Source: CAZOVB01 sp046541415 (GTDB lineage: Bacteria > Planctomycetota > Phycisphaerae > SM23-33). Taken from it: a stretch of 64,000 nucleotides of DNA. Where the stretch lies: the NCBI GenBank assembly GCA_046541415.1, contig JBKHDI010000011.1, positions 1 through 64,000 on the forward strand, in the 5' to 3' direction. The notes beneath the pieces are model-generated. The model was not told the origin of the DNA. It saw only the letters and a program-made list of their open reading frames with translations, and ran no database searches. The translations under genes were made by a program, and so were the position numbers. Below are positions 26,581 through 33,312 of this stretch, one piece after another (positions within the stretch are counted from its first letter, which is position 1; each line of letters starts with the position of its first letter).

Positions 26581-27360
26581 GTGAAACGGACTATCAACCC
26601 ATTGCGCATTGCCGCACTGCTTATGTCGACGGCCCTGGCGGGCACGGCATGGGCGACGACAAGCACGATATCAGCCTATTTCCTGGGCTTGGACAGCCAG
26701 GGCGCCCAGCGGGTTACCGTCCAACTGGACGGGCAGACTCACTACACCTGGAGCGGCGAGGGAAGCTTCTACAGCGATGTCCGATCCGTCGGTGATGACG
26801 GCACGGCCGACCAACTGGCCTCGATCGATGCTGCCTTCAGCGGGTACTGCATCGAATTCAGTCAGGCCATCCACCTTGGTTCGTACAGCACATGGCAACT
26901 GGAATCCCCCCAAGCTGGGGCCGAAGGGCAGATCGACCAGCTCAAGGCCAGGCAGATCGCGTATCTTCTCGAGAGCTTCGCCGACTCCGGCGAAACGGCC
27001 GAGTTGCAGCTGGCCATCTGGGAAGTCCTGGAAGAGACCGATGTTACGCTTGACCTGGCCGGCGGGCGATTCTCACTGCGGGACTTCGACGGGATCAACC
27101 AATCGCTGCTGTCCAGCTGGCTGGCTGACCTGGCAGAGGCCAACCTCGATCATTTCAGCGTGGCCGGCTATTTCGCTCTGACCAACTCCGACGTGCAGGA
27201 CTTCCTGGTCTACGCCCCTCCGGTCTACAGCCCTGATCTTCCGGCCCCGAGGCAGGTCGTCATCGAGCCAGCCATGATGCCCGAGCCGATCACCCTGGTC
27301 GGCGGCATGCTCGGACTCGGCGCAGTCGGGCGCTACCTCCGCCGCCGACTCACCGCCTGA
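26581..27360 (+). CDS. PEP-CTERM protein with candidate thioester domain (copy B)
   Basis: A 259-residue protein starting at GTG 26581, preceded by GGAGGAG; the longer in-frame extension upstream crosses the previous terminator and is not coding. Signal peptide residues 1-26 end in TAWA. It shares with copy A the motifs GYCIEFSQAI (Cys90), ELQLAIWEVLEE (Gln143, spacing 53), AGYFALTNSDVQDF and the tail PEPITLVGGMLG...RYLRRRL. The two are clearly tandem duplicates that have diverged. Surface-anchored by the PEP-CTERM/exosortase route; function unknown, candidate covalent adhesin by inference. Confidence 0.88.
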   Translation: MKRTINPLRIAALLMSTALAGTAWATTSTISAYFLGLDSQGAQRVTVQLDGQTHYTWSGEGSFYSDVRSVGDDGTADQLASIDAAFSGYCIEFSQAIHLGSYSTWQLESPQAGAEGQIDQLKARQIAYLLESFADSGETAELQLAIWEVLEETDVTLDLAGGRFSLRDFDGINQSLLSSWLADLAEANLDHFSVAGYFALTNSDVQDFLVYAPPVYSPDLPAPRQVVIEPAMMPEPITLVGGMLGLGAVGRYLRRRLTA

Positions 27361-27383
27361 ACTGCCCCTCACGCGCTCATCCC

Positions 27384-27417
27384 GGGCCTCGTCGCTGCTT
27401 GCGGCGGGGCCTGTTTT
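27384..27417 (+). terminator. Terminator between convergent PEP-CTERM copy B and hydro-lyase gene
   Basis: GGCCTCGTCGC (27385) pairs with GCGGCGGGGCC (27401) using two G-U pairs, followed by TGTTTT. It closes copy B and may also serve the convergent minus-strand gene. Confidence 0.75.
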
Positions 27418-28586
27418 CAATACGTCGCGCCGATGCGGTTGATGGCGAATTCGCGGCAGCCGTTGCGTTCGGAGAGGGTAAGTTGGCCGGCAGCGACGGC
27501 CAGAAGGATTTCCAGCAGTTCGTCGGCCACCGCCTGGGGGGCGGCGCCGCCGATGATCCGCCCGGCATCGAGGTCGATGTAGCTGGCCATGCGCGAGGCC
27601 ATCGGCGAATTGCTGGCAATCTTGATCACCGGGGCGACCGGGTTGCCCAGCGGCGTGCCCACGCCGGTGGTAAACAGCACGCAGTTGGCCCCGCCTGCGA
27701 CCATGCCCGTTATGCTCTCCGGGTCGTTGCCGGGCGTGTTCATCAGCACCAGCCCGGTCCGGCCCGGCCTTTCGGCGTAGTCGATGACCTCCACGATCGG
27801 CTTCGAGCCGCCCTTGCAGATGCAGCCCAGCGACTTTTCTTCAATACTGCTGAGCCCCGCCCGGATATTGCCCGGCGTGGGATTGACACCCCGCAGGTCG
27901 CATCCCTGCACGCGGGCCTGGTCGAGGTACCGCGCGATCCAGCCCAGGAGCTTGTCCCGGTCCTCCTGGCGCTCGATGCGCGGCAGGAGGGCGTCCTCGG
28001 CCCCGATCATCTCGGTGGTCTCCGAGAGGATCACCGTCGCCCCGGCGTCAACGAGGGCATCCGTAGCCAGGCCCACCGTCGGATTGGCCGTGATGCCGCT
28101 GAACGGGTCTGACCCGCCGCACTCCAGGCCTATCGTCAGCGCCTCGGGACCGACCTCGATCCGTTCCAGCGAGGCGGCGAAGTCTCGCATCCGGCCGACG
28201 ATCCGCTCGGCCCTGTCCAGCAGGTCCTCGACAGAACCCGCTTGTTGAATCACGAGCGTATCGACCATGCGGTTCTCGGTGGCGACAATCTCGGCGATCT
28301 GCCCGGCCGTGGTCGATTCGCAGCCCAGACCGATGATCAGCACCGCGCCGACATTCGGGTTGCCCGCAGTGCCTGCCAGCGTCCGCAGCACCTGTTGGCG
28401 GTCGTCGCCCAGGTGCGTACAGCCATGCTGGTGGGTGATCGGGATCAGCCCATCGCACCGCCGGGCCAGTTGCTCGACGGCGAAGTTGGCGCAGGAAACG
28501 CTGGAAATCGCCACGACGTGGTTGCGGATGCCGAATCGGCCGGTCTCTCGGGGCCAGGCGGCAAACTTCGCTTTCTGCAGGTCCAT
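27417..28586 (-). CDS. UxaA-family hydro-lyase, large subunit (altronate/galactarate dehydratase or SuyB-like)
   Basis: A 389-residue protein matching the C-terminal catalytic part of D-altronate/D-galactarate dehydratases: GRFGIRNHVVAISSVSCAN near the start, ITHQHGCTHLGDD, GLGCES, GLECGGSDPFSGITANPTVG, MNTPGNDPESITGMVAGG. In UxaA this part is fused to an N-terminal SAF domain; here that domain is the separate gene immediately upstream, as in SuyAB sulfolactate lyase. It dehydrates (or desulfonates) a sugar acid or 2-hydroxy acid, using a metal; the substrate is not defined. Operon with the small subunit (11 bases apart). Confidence 0.88.
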   Translation of the reverse strand: MDLQKAKFAAWPRETGRFGIRNHVVAISSVSCANFAVEQLARRCDGLIPITHQHGCTHLGDDRQQVLRTLAGTAGNPNVGAVLIIGLGCESTTAGQIAEIVATENRMVDTLVIQQAGSVEDLLDRAERIVGRMRDFAASLERIEVGPEALTIGLECGGSDPFSGITANPTVGLATDALVDAGATVILSETTEMIGAEDALLPRIERQEDRDKLLGWIARYLDQARVQGCDLRGVNPTPGNIRAGLSSIEEKSLGCICKGGSKPIVEVIDYAERPGRTGLVLMNTPGNDPESITGMVAGGANCVLFTTGVGTPLGNPVAPVIKIASNSPMASRMASYIDLDAGRIIGGAAPQAVADELLEILLAVAAGQLTLSERNGCREFAINRIGATY

Positions 28587-28597
28587 GGAGGCTGCCT

Positions 28598-28888
28598 CTA
28601 CTGCACGCTGGAGCGGGTGTTGTGAACGTGGACCATCGCCCCGGCCGGGATGTCCTCGGTGGCGATGGCGATGGTGTGACCATACTTGACGACCGCCCCG
28701 CCGGCTGCGATGGGGCGGATGGCGATCTTAAAGCCGGCCCCTACGGGCTCGGGGACAGTCACGTCGAACCGCCCATCGCCGGCTGCCCAACGGTGTCGGC
28801 CCGGGGCGATATCCACCAGGGCCGTGGCGACGTTGTCCGTAGGATCGACGATCATCGCTGGGCTGCGGGGTGTCTGTGAATCGCTCAT
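28598..28888 (-). CDS. UxaA-family hydro-lyase, small subunit (SAF domain)
   Basis: A 96-residue SAF-domain protein (MSDSQTPRSP start; VKYGHTIAIATEDIPAG and MVHVHNTRS at the end), the N-terminal module of altronate dehydratase and the SuyA subunit of sulfolactate lyase. The H-x-HN end is characteristic. The frame stays open far upstream, but that extension is antisense-like and unrelated; the start at 28888 fits the domain boundary. Translated together with the large subunit. Confidence 0.85.
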   Translation of the reverse strand: MSDSQTPRSPAMIVDPTDNVATALVDIAPGRHRWAAGDGRFDVTVPEPVGAGFKIAIRPIAAGGAVVKYGHTIAIATEDIPAGAMVHVHNTRSSVQ

Positions 28889-28958
28889 ACTTTCTTCTTG
28901 GGCTTCGGGGGGTCCGTACACGCGAGATGCTTGCTGTCGAACATGTGCAGCTGCCGTG

Positions 28959-28989
28959 CGACGGGCGAGACGCGATGCCTCGTCCGTCG
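28959..28989 (-). other. Intercistronic hairpin between leuA and hydro-lyase genes
   Basis: An 11-bp stem (28959-28969 with 28979-28989, one G-U) in the 125-base gap. No T-run follows on the minus strand, so it may be a processing or stability element. Confidence 0.5.
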
Positions 28990-29013
28990 TACGGCCTGAC
29001 TGGCTGGATGGAT

Positions 29014-30711
29014 TCAGCTCTTGGTGTTCTGCGTCGCTGCACGGTTCAGGCCTGCGACGATGGCGCGGACGGCGGCCTGGTCGATGTTCGTGTCCGTGCC
29101 GACGCCGAACAGGACGTTGCCGTCCGGGCTGACCAGGGGCAGGTAGGCCATGGCCCGGGCGTCTTCGCCTCCACCGACCGCCTGTTCGAAGTAGTCCTTG
29201 ATGTCGAAGTCTTTCACGCCCAGCTGCTTGAGGCAATGCACGAAGGCCGACAGCGGCCCGTTTCCGTCGGCCGAGACTTCCTTTGCCTCGTTGTTGATGA
29301 CCATCTTCAGCTGCCCATGGATCTGCGTCGGGTCGGTGTCGTCCGGCCGGGGCCAGTAGCCCACCAGCTCGAACGGTCCGTCGGGGTTTACGAACTCGTC
29401 CTGGAAGACGCGGAGGACTTCCTCGGAGGTAATCTCGCGGCCGACCTGCTCGGAGTAGGCCTGCACCGCCGCTCCCAGTTCGGGGTGCATGGCGCGGGGC
29501 ACTTCCAGGCCGAACTCCTGTTCGAGCACCCAGGCGACCCCGCCCTTGCCGGACTGGCTGTTGATGCGGATCAGGCCTTGGTACTTTCGGCCCAGGTCGG
29601 CCGGGTCGATGTGCAGGTAGGGCACTTTCCATCGCATGCCGAATTTCTCGGCTGCGTCGTGGCGGTTGCGCATGCCCTTGCGGATCGCATCCTGGTGGCT
29701 GCCGGAGAACGCGGTAAAGACGTACTCGCCGGCGTAGGGCTGACGGTAGTAGATCCGCATGCCCGTCAGGCGTTCGACGGTGGCCGCCACGCGGGGCAGG
29801 TCGGTGAAGTCCAGACCCGGCTCGACGCCGCGCGAGCGGAGGTTGTTGGCGACGGTGACGATGTCGACATTGCCGGTCCGCTCGCCGTGGCCGAAGAGCG
29901 TGCCCTCGACGCGGTCGCCGCCTGCGAGGATCGAGAGTTCCGTGGCCGCCACGGCCATGCCCTGGTCGTTGTGCGAGTGCAGGCTGACCTGGATGTTCTG
30001 GCGGTGGGGGAACTTGCGGCAGAAGTACTCGATCATGTCGGCGTACTGGTTGGGCGGACGGCGTTCGACGGTGGCCGGCAGGTTGAAAATCAGCGGCTTC
30101 TCGGCCGAGGCCATGCCCCAGGCGTCATAGACGGCCTGGCAGAGCTGGAGGACGAAGTCGATGTCCGAATCGGTGAATTCCTCGGGGCTGAACTCGAAGC
30201 GCCAGTCTGTTTCGGGATTCGCCTCAGCCAGCTGGCGGATCTGCTTGGCCCCGGCCACGGCCATCTCGATGCAGCCTTCGCGGCTGCGCCCGAAGACCTG
30301 CTCGATGTGCAGGTCGCTGGTGGCCACGTACGCATGGACGATCGCCTGCTTGGCGCCTTTGAGGGCCTCGAAGGTCTTGTCGATCAGGTGTGAGCGACAC
30401 TGGGTCAGACCCATGATGAAGACGTCGTCGGGGACCAGCCCCTCGTCGATCAACTGGCGGGTGAACTCGAAGTCATCCTGGCTGGCCGAGGGGAAGGCTA
30501 CCTCGATGTGCTTGAAGCCCACGTCGCAGAGCAGCTGGAAGTATTCGAGTTTGGCCTTGGGGCCCAAGGGATTGGGCAGGGCCTGGTTGCCGTCGCGCAG
30601 GTCGACGCTGCACCACTGCGGGGCGCCGGTGAGCTGTTTGGCAGGCCAGGTGCGATCGGGCAGATTCACGCCGGCCGGGTGTGCATATTTCGGTACGTTG
30701 GTCTGGGTCAT
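29014..30711 (-). CDS. leuA: 2-isopropylmalate synthase (long LeuA2 type)
   Basis: A 565-residue enzyme condensing acetyl-CoA with 2-oxoisovalerate, the first step of leucine biosynthesis. It starts with the fungal/actinobacterial-type LeuA2 signature (QLTGAPQWCSVDLRDGNQAL), has HMGL-domain motifs (HIEVAFPSASQDDFEF; SLHSHNDQGMAVAATELS; GTLFGHGERTGNVDIV, with His metal ligands in HSHND) and the C-terminal LeuA dimer domain for leucine feedback (about residues 430-560). Length matches the LeuA2 family. Expression is very probably controlled by the leucine attenuator listed upstream. Confidence 0.96.
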   Translation of the reverse strand: MTQTNVPKYAHPAGVNLPDRTWPAKQLTGAPQWCSVDLRDGNQALPNPLGPKAKLEYFQLLCDVGFKHIEVAFPSASQDDFEFTRQLIDEGLVPDDVFIMGLTQCRSHLIDKTFEALKGAKQAIVHAYVATSDLHIEQVFGRSREGCIEMAVAGAKQIRQLAEANPETDWRFEFSPEEFTDSDIDFVLQLCQAVYDAWGMASAEKPLIFNLPATVERRPPNQYADMIEYFCRKFPHRQNIQVSLHSHNDQGMAVAATELSILAGGDRVEGTLFGHGERTGNVDIVTVANNLRSRGVEPGLDFTDLPRVAATVERLTGMRIYYRQPYAGEYVFTAFSGSHQDAIRKGMRNRHDAAEKFGMRWKVPYLHIDPADLGRKYQGLIRINSQSGKGGVAWVLEQEFGLEVPRAMHPELGAAVQAYSEQVGREITSEEVLRVFQDEFVNPDGPFELVGYWPRPDDTDPTQIHGQLKMVINNEAKEVSADGNGPLSAFVHCLKQLGVKDFDIKDYFEQAVGGGEDARAMAYLPLVSPDGNVLFGVGTDTNIDQAAVRAIVAGLNRAATQNTKS

Positions 30712-30785
30712 TTCGGTTGGCTCCGGTTGGGTGTGCGGTGGATTCTATCGATACGTCAGTCGCGGATCGTCAGGATCTCAGCACG

Positions 30786-30824
30786 CCGCCCCGGCAGCGC
30801 GCAAACGGCGCTGCGGTGGGGCGG
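30786..30824 (-). other. Strong hairpin in the leuA 5' untranslated region
   Basis: CCGCCCC and GCAGCGC arms pair with GCGCTGC and GGGGCGG (17 nt per arm, short internal mismatch). It lies between attenuator and leuA start; no T-run, so a stability or translation element is more likely than a terminator. Confidence 0.55.
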
Positions 30825-30891
30825 TTGACCTTCCAGCTTTCTGATTGTTGGTTCATGAGTCTGATCATTCCATCGGCCTTACAGTGTCCAC

Positions 30892-30926
30892 AAAAAAACT
30901 CCGCGATCAACGCCGGATCGCGGAGT
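30892..30926 (-). terminator. leuA attenuator terminator
   Basis: On the minus strand ACTCCGCGATC pairs perfectly with GATCGCGGAGT (loop CGGCGTT), followed by seven T. It stands between a Leu-rich leader peptide and leuA. Confidence 0.9.
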
Positions 30927-30928
30927 CG

Positions 30929-30963
30929 GTTTCGTTTTCGGGCAGGGAAACGGGTTCGCGATC
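30929..30963 (-). promoter_or_regulatory. leuA leader antiterminator strand (region 2)
   Basis: GATCGCG just past the leader stop (30957-30963) can pair with CGCGATC of the terminator's first arm (30916-30922), and GTTTC (30947-30951) with GAAAC (30929-30933). This structure excludes the terminator, as in classical ribosome-mediated attenuation. Confidence 0.8.
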
Positions 30964-30966
30964 GCC

Positions 30967-31026
30967 TCAGCGCAGCAGCAGCCGACCATGTAGTAGCAGG
31001 GCCAGATTGTTGCCGGAGGCGGTCAT
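30967..31026 (-). CDS. leuL: leu operon leader peptide
   Basis: A 19-codon ORF, MTASGNNLALLLHGRLLLR, with AAGGAA 9 bases upstream of the ATG. Seven of 19 residues are leucine, in two clusters (CTG GCC CTG CTA CTA, then CTG CTG CTG). The stop codon is 3 bases before the antiterminator strand. Ribosome stalling on leucine codons when charged leucyl-tRNA is scarce would free region 2, form the antiterminator and let transcription proceed into leuA; otherwise the terminator forms. Too short for standard gene calling. Confidence 0.85.
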   Translation of the reverse strand: MTASGNNLALLLHGRLLLR

Positions 31027-31045
31027 GCGCGGTTCCTTTCCTAAC

Positions 31046-31073
31046 AGTATACTCGTCGCAAAGGCGGGTTGAA
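31046..31073 (-). promoter_or_regulatory. Promoter of leu leader
   Basis: On the minus strand TTCAAC, 16 bases, TATACT; the expected start of transcription is about 12-14 bases before the leader ATG. Confidence 0.6.
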
Positions 31074-31135
31074 GCAAGCAGATTCCGTTTTTTGCTGCGC
31101 AGAGGTCCTGATGGTGGGTACAGGTGGGGGGATAT

Positions 31136-31156
31136 CGGGCGCGAAGAAAACGCCCG
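31136..31156 (+). other. Hairpin upstream of DUF4349 lipoprotein
   Basis: CGGGCG pairs with CGCCCG around CGAAGAAAA, followed by a pyrimidine-rich stretch (CCTTTGTTTCTCTTTTC). Terminator-like, but no plus-strand gene precedes it; it could attenuate the lipoprotein operon. Confidence 0.4.
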
Positions 31157-31182
31157 CCTTTGTTTCTCTTTTCGAACGTGGG

Positions 31183-31917
31183 ATGCCCATGCGACAGAAA
31201 TTTACGATGATCCTGCTGGCTGTGGCGCTGGCTGGCCTGGCTGCCGGGTGCGGCAACGCCGGGTACGCCATGGCCCGCGAGCAGACCGAATATGGCTCCG
31301 ATCTCAAGGCGCCCCAGCCGACGAGCGGGGCAGCGCCGGAAGAGATGGTCTTGACCGCAGGGGCCTTTGCCGACCGGAAAGTCATCTACACCGGCCAACT
31401 GGGCATGCTGGTTGGGGATGTCGAATCGGCTCTGGTCGCCAGCCGCAGGATCGCCGAGGACCTCGGCGGGCACATGCAGTCGCTGGGCGGGGATTCCATC
31501 GTCCTGCGTGTCCCGGCCGAGAAGTTCGACCCGGCCATCGAGCGGTTCTCGAAGCTGGGCATTGTCACCGACCGGAAAATCGAGGCCCGCGACGTGACCG
31601 AGCAGTACACCGACCTTCAACTGCGACTGGCCAACGCCCGCGCCCTGGCCGACCGTCTCCGCGAGATGCTCAACCAGGCCAACACGCTCGAGCAGACCCT
31701 GGCCGTGCAGCGAGAGCTGTCGGATGTGACGCTGCAGGTCGAGCAGTTGGAAGGGCAGATGCGAGCGATGAAAAACCGCATCTCCCTGGCGACCATCGGC
31801 CTGCGGTTCAAGCCCACCAGTCAGGCACCGGAGGAAATCCGCACGAAGCTGCCCTTCTACTGGTTGGATCAACTGGGGCTCGAGAACCTGCTGCAATTTG
31901 ACGGAAAGGGGTACTGA
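31183..31917 (+). CDS. DUF4349 lipoprotein
   Basis: A 244-residue lipoprotein (LAAGC lipobox). The body matches DUF4349: RKVIYTGQLGMLVGDVESAL, a GGHMQSLGG turn, VLRVPAEKFDPAIERFSKLG, then a long coiled-coil (about residues 140-205, RLANARALADRLREML) and a return strand RISLATIGLRF. Many DUF4349 proteins end in a membrane helix; this one does not. Start ATG 31183 or 31189; both keep the signal. Its stop is one base before the next lipoprotein start, so the two form an operon. Function unknown, envelope-associated. Confidence 0.87.
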   Translation: MPMRQKFTMILLAVALAGLAAGCGNAGYAMAREQTEYGSDLKAPQPTSGAAPEEMVLTAGAFADRKVIYTGQLGMLVGDVESALVASRRIAEDLGGHMQSLGGDSIVLRVPAEKFDPAIERFSKLGIVTDRKIEARDVTEQYTDLQLRLANARALADRLREMLNQANTLEQTLAVQRELSDVTLQVEQLEGQMRAMKNRISLATIGLRFKPTSQAPEEIRTKLPFYWLDQLGLENLLQFDGKGY

Positions 31918-31918
31918 G

Positions 31919-32380
31919 ATGCGTATCGCGACATTCGCGTTGCTGATTTGCCTGACCCTGCTGGTCGGTTGTGACCCCCAGCCGGGCAAACTGCGGGTTC
32001 CGGATTCGTTCGTGGAGCTCTCGGAAGCCCAGGCCAGGCCCTACCAGGCCCGGGCGGTATCTGCCGATGGGGTCGTCGTTGCCCTGCGCCAGCAGGCCAA
32101 CCCCAAGTCCGGTACACTGGCATTCTGGACGCAGGCGATCACCGACAAGATGACAAAAGACAAGGGCTACCAACTGGTCTCTTCCGAGCCCCTGACCAGC
32201 CGCACCGGCCGGACCGGTCGAAAGCTCCACCTGACACGCACCATCCGCGGGGTGGACTTCACCTACCTGATGGCCATTTACGTCGACGGTGACCGCGTCC
32301 GCATCGCCGAAGCCGGTGGACGGACCAAACACGTCCAGCCACTGATCCAGGAACTGGGCGAATCGCTGGGAAGTTTGTGA
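31919..32380 (+). CDS. Small lipoprotein coupled to DUF4349 protein
   Basis: A 153-residue lipoprotein (LLVGC, Cys18), starting one base after the stop of the DUF4349 gene with AAAGGGG in place. The mature part is a single alpha/beta domain: FVELSEAQARPYQARAVSAD, a helix with TDKMTKDKGYQLVS, then strands RKLHLTRTIRGVDFTYLMAIY. This resembles small PsbP/Mog1-like folds but no family is recognised. Co-expression suggests it works with the DUF4349 partner. Confidence 0.8.
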   Translation: MRIATFALLICLTLLVGCDPQPGKLRVPDSFVELSEAQARPYQARAVSADGVVVALRQQANPKSGTLAFWTQAITDKMTKDKGYQLVSSEPLTSRTGRTGRKLHLTRTIRGVDFTYLMAIYVDGDRVRIAEAGGRTKHVQPLIQELGESLGSL

Positions 32381-32480
32381 TTCCGTTAAAAGCGCGGTCG
32401 CCGGGCATCGGGGTGAGAAAAGCTGATCGCAGGGTCAGAAGGCTCTGGACAATGGTTCCGATGGGTCGCGGATCGTCGCG

Positions 32481-33146
32481 TTAGAAGCCGCCCGGCGGTT
32501 TGGGCAGGTGACGGTCGCGGTCGTAGGGCGGCTGGCAGCGGGGCGGCAGGTGATCGATCGCCCCATCGGCCAGCCATTCCTGGCGTTCGGACTCATCGGC
32601 GTAGTACATCAGGTAGATCTCGTTGTCTTCCTCCGAGCCCGAGCCGACCATGTCGATGAAGCTGAACCCGCTGGCCTGACAGTGTCCGCCGGACTCGATC
32701 AGGGGTAAGGGCTCCTCCAGCGTCTCGTAATAGAGCTGCTCGTAGAGTTCGCGGTCCGAGAGGTGATTGGTGTTGGAGATGTACGTGTGGATCTCGGCCA
32801 GGCAGGCAAAGAGATTCTGGAGCTGACGAGCCAGGGCCGGGGGGTCCAGGTTCTCCGGCGGCACGAGCAGCACACCCTTGCCGAGCAGTTGGTCGCGGGC
32901 TGTGGTCCAGGTCTCGAAGAACTCCTCGTCGGAGTCGAAGTCATCTTCCTCGTCGTCGTCCCAGGCGTCGAGATCATCAATGACGTACTGACCGTCCTCG
33001 TCCATGCCCATCGCCTCGGCGAATTCATCATCATCTTCGATCAGCCAGGCCTCGGGGCAACCGATTTCCCTGGCCGACTCACGAAGCTCATTGATCCGGA
33101 TCAGGCGATCTACGTTGTTGAGTCTGTTCGGGTCGGTCTCGGCCAT
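32481..33146 (-). CDS. Acidic hypothetical protein, 221 aa
   Basis: The start is set at the ATG with GAGGGA 8 bases upstream; an 83-codon extension upstream is basic, low-complexity and not coding. The protein is soluble. It has an N-terminal helical part (NVDRLIRINELRESA), a very acidic stretch at about 60-75 (mostly Asp/Glu), a conserved-looking middle (GKGVLLVPPENLDPPALARQ) and a C-terminal domain ending PPYDRDRHLPKPP. I do not recognise a family. It stands downstream of, and on the same strand as, the glycyl radical enzyme (166 bases). Confidence 0.75.
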   Translation of the reverse strand: MAETDPNRLNNVDRLIRINELRESAREIGCPEAWLIEDDDEFAEAMGMDEDGQYVIDDLDAWDDDEEDDFDSDEEFFETWTTARDQLLGKGVLLVPPENLDPPALARQLQNLFACLAEIHTYISNTNHLSDRELYEQLYYETLEEPLPLIESGGHCQASGFSFIDMVGSGSEEDNEIYLMYYADESERQEWLADGAIDHLPPRCQPPYDRDRHLPKPPGGF

Positions 33147-33312
33147 GGCTGGTCCCTCAGAAATCGATGGACACATGCTCGTACTGCCTGGATTGTACGA
33201 GCGGGCCAATTGGCGGGGCAAGTCCGGATTATGTGAGCTGGCGGAATTTTCCGAGACGGGGCCGGGCCGCTTCCGGCGACCGGTGCCGACAATGGCAGTT
33301 GCTGGTATGGGC

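Noticed and set aside
28889..29632. Upstream extension of the SAF-domain frame
   Set aside because: Antisense-like Arg/Gly/Pro-rich frame inside leuA on the same strand; domain begins at 28888.
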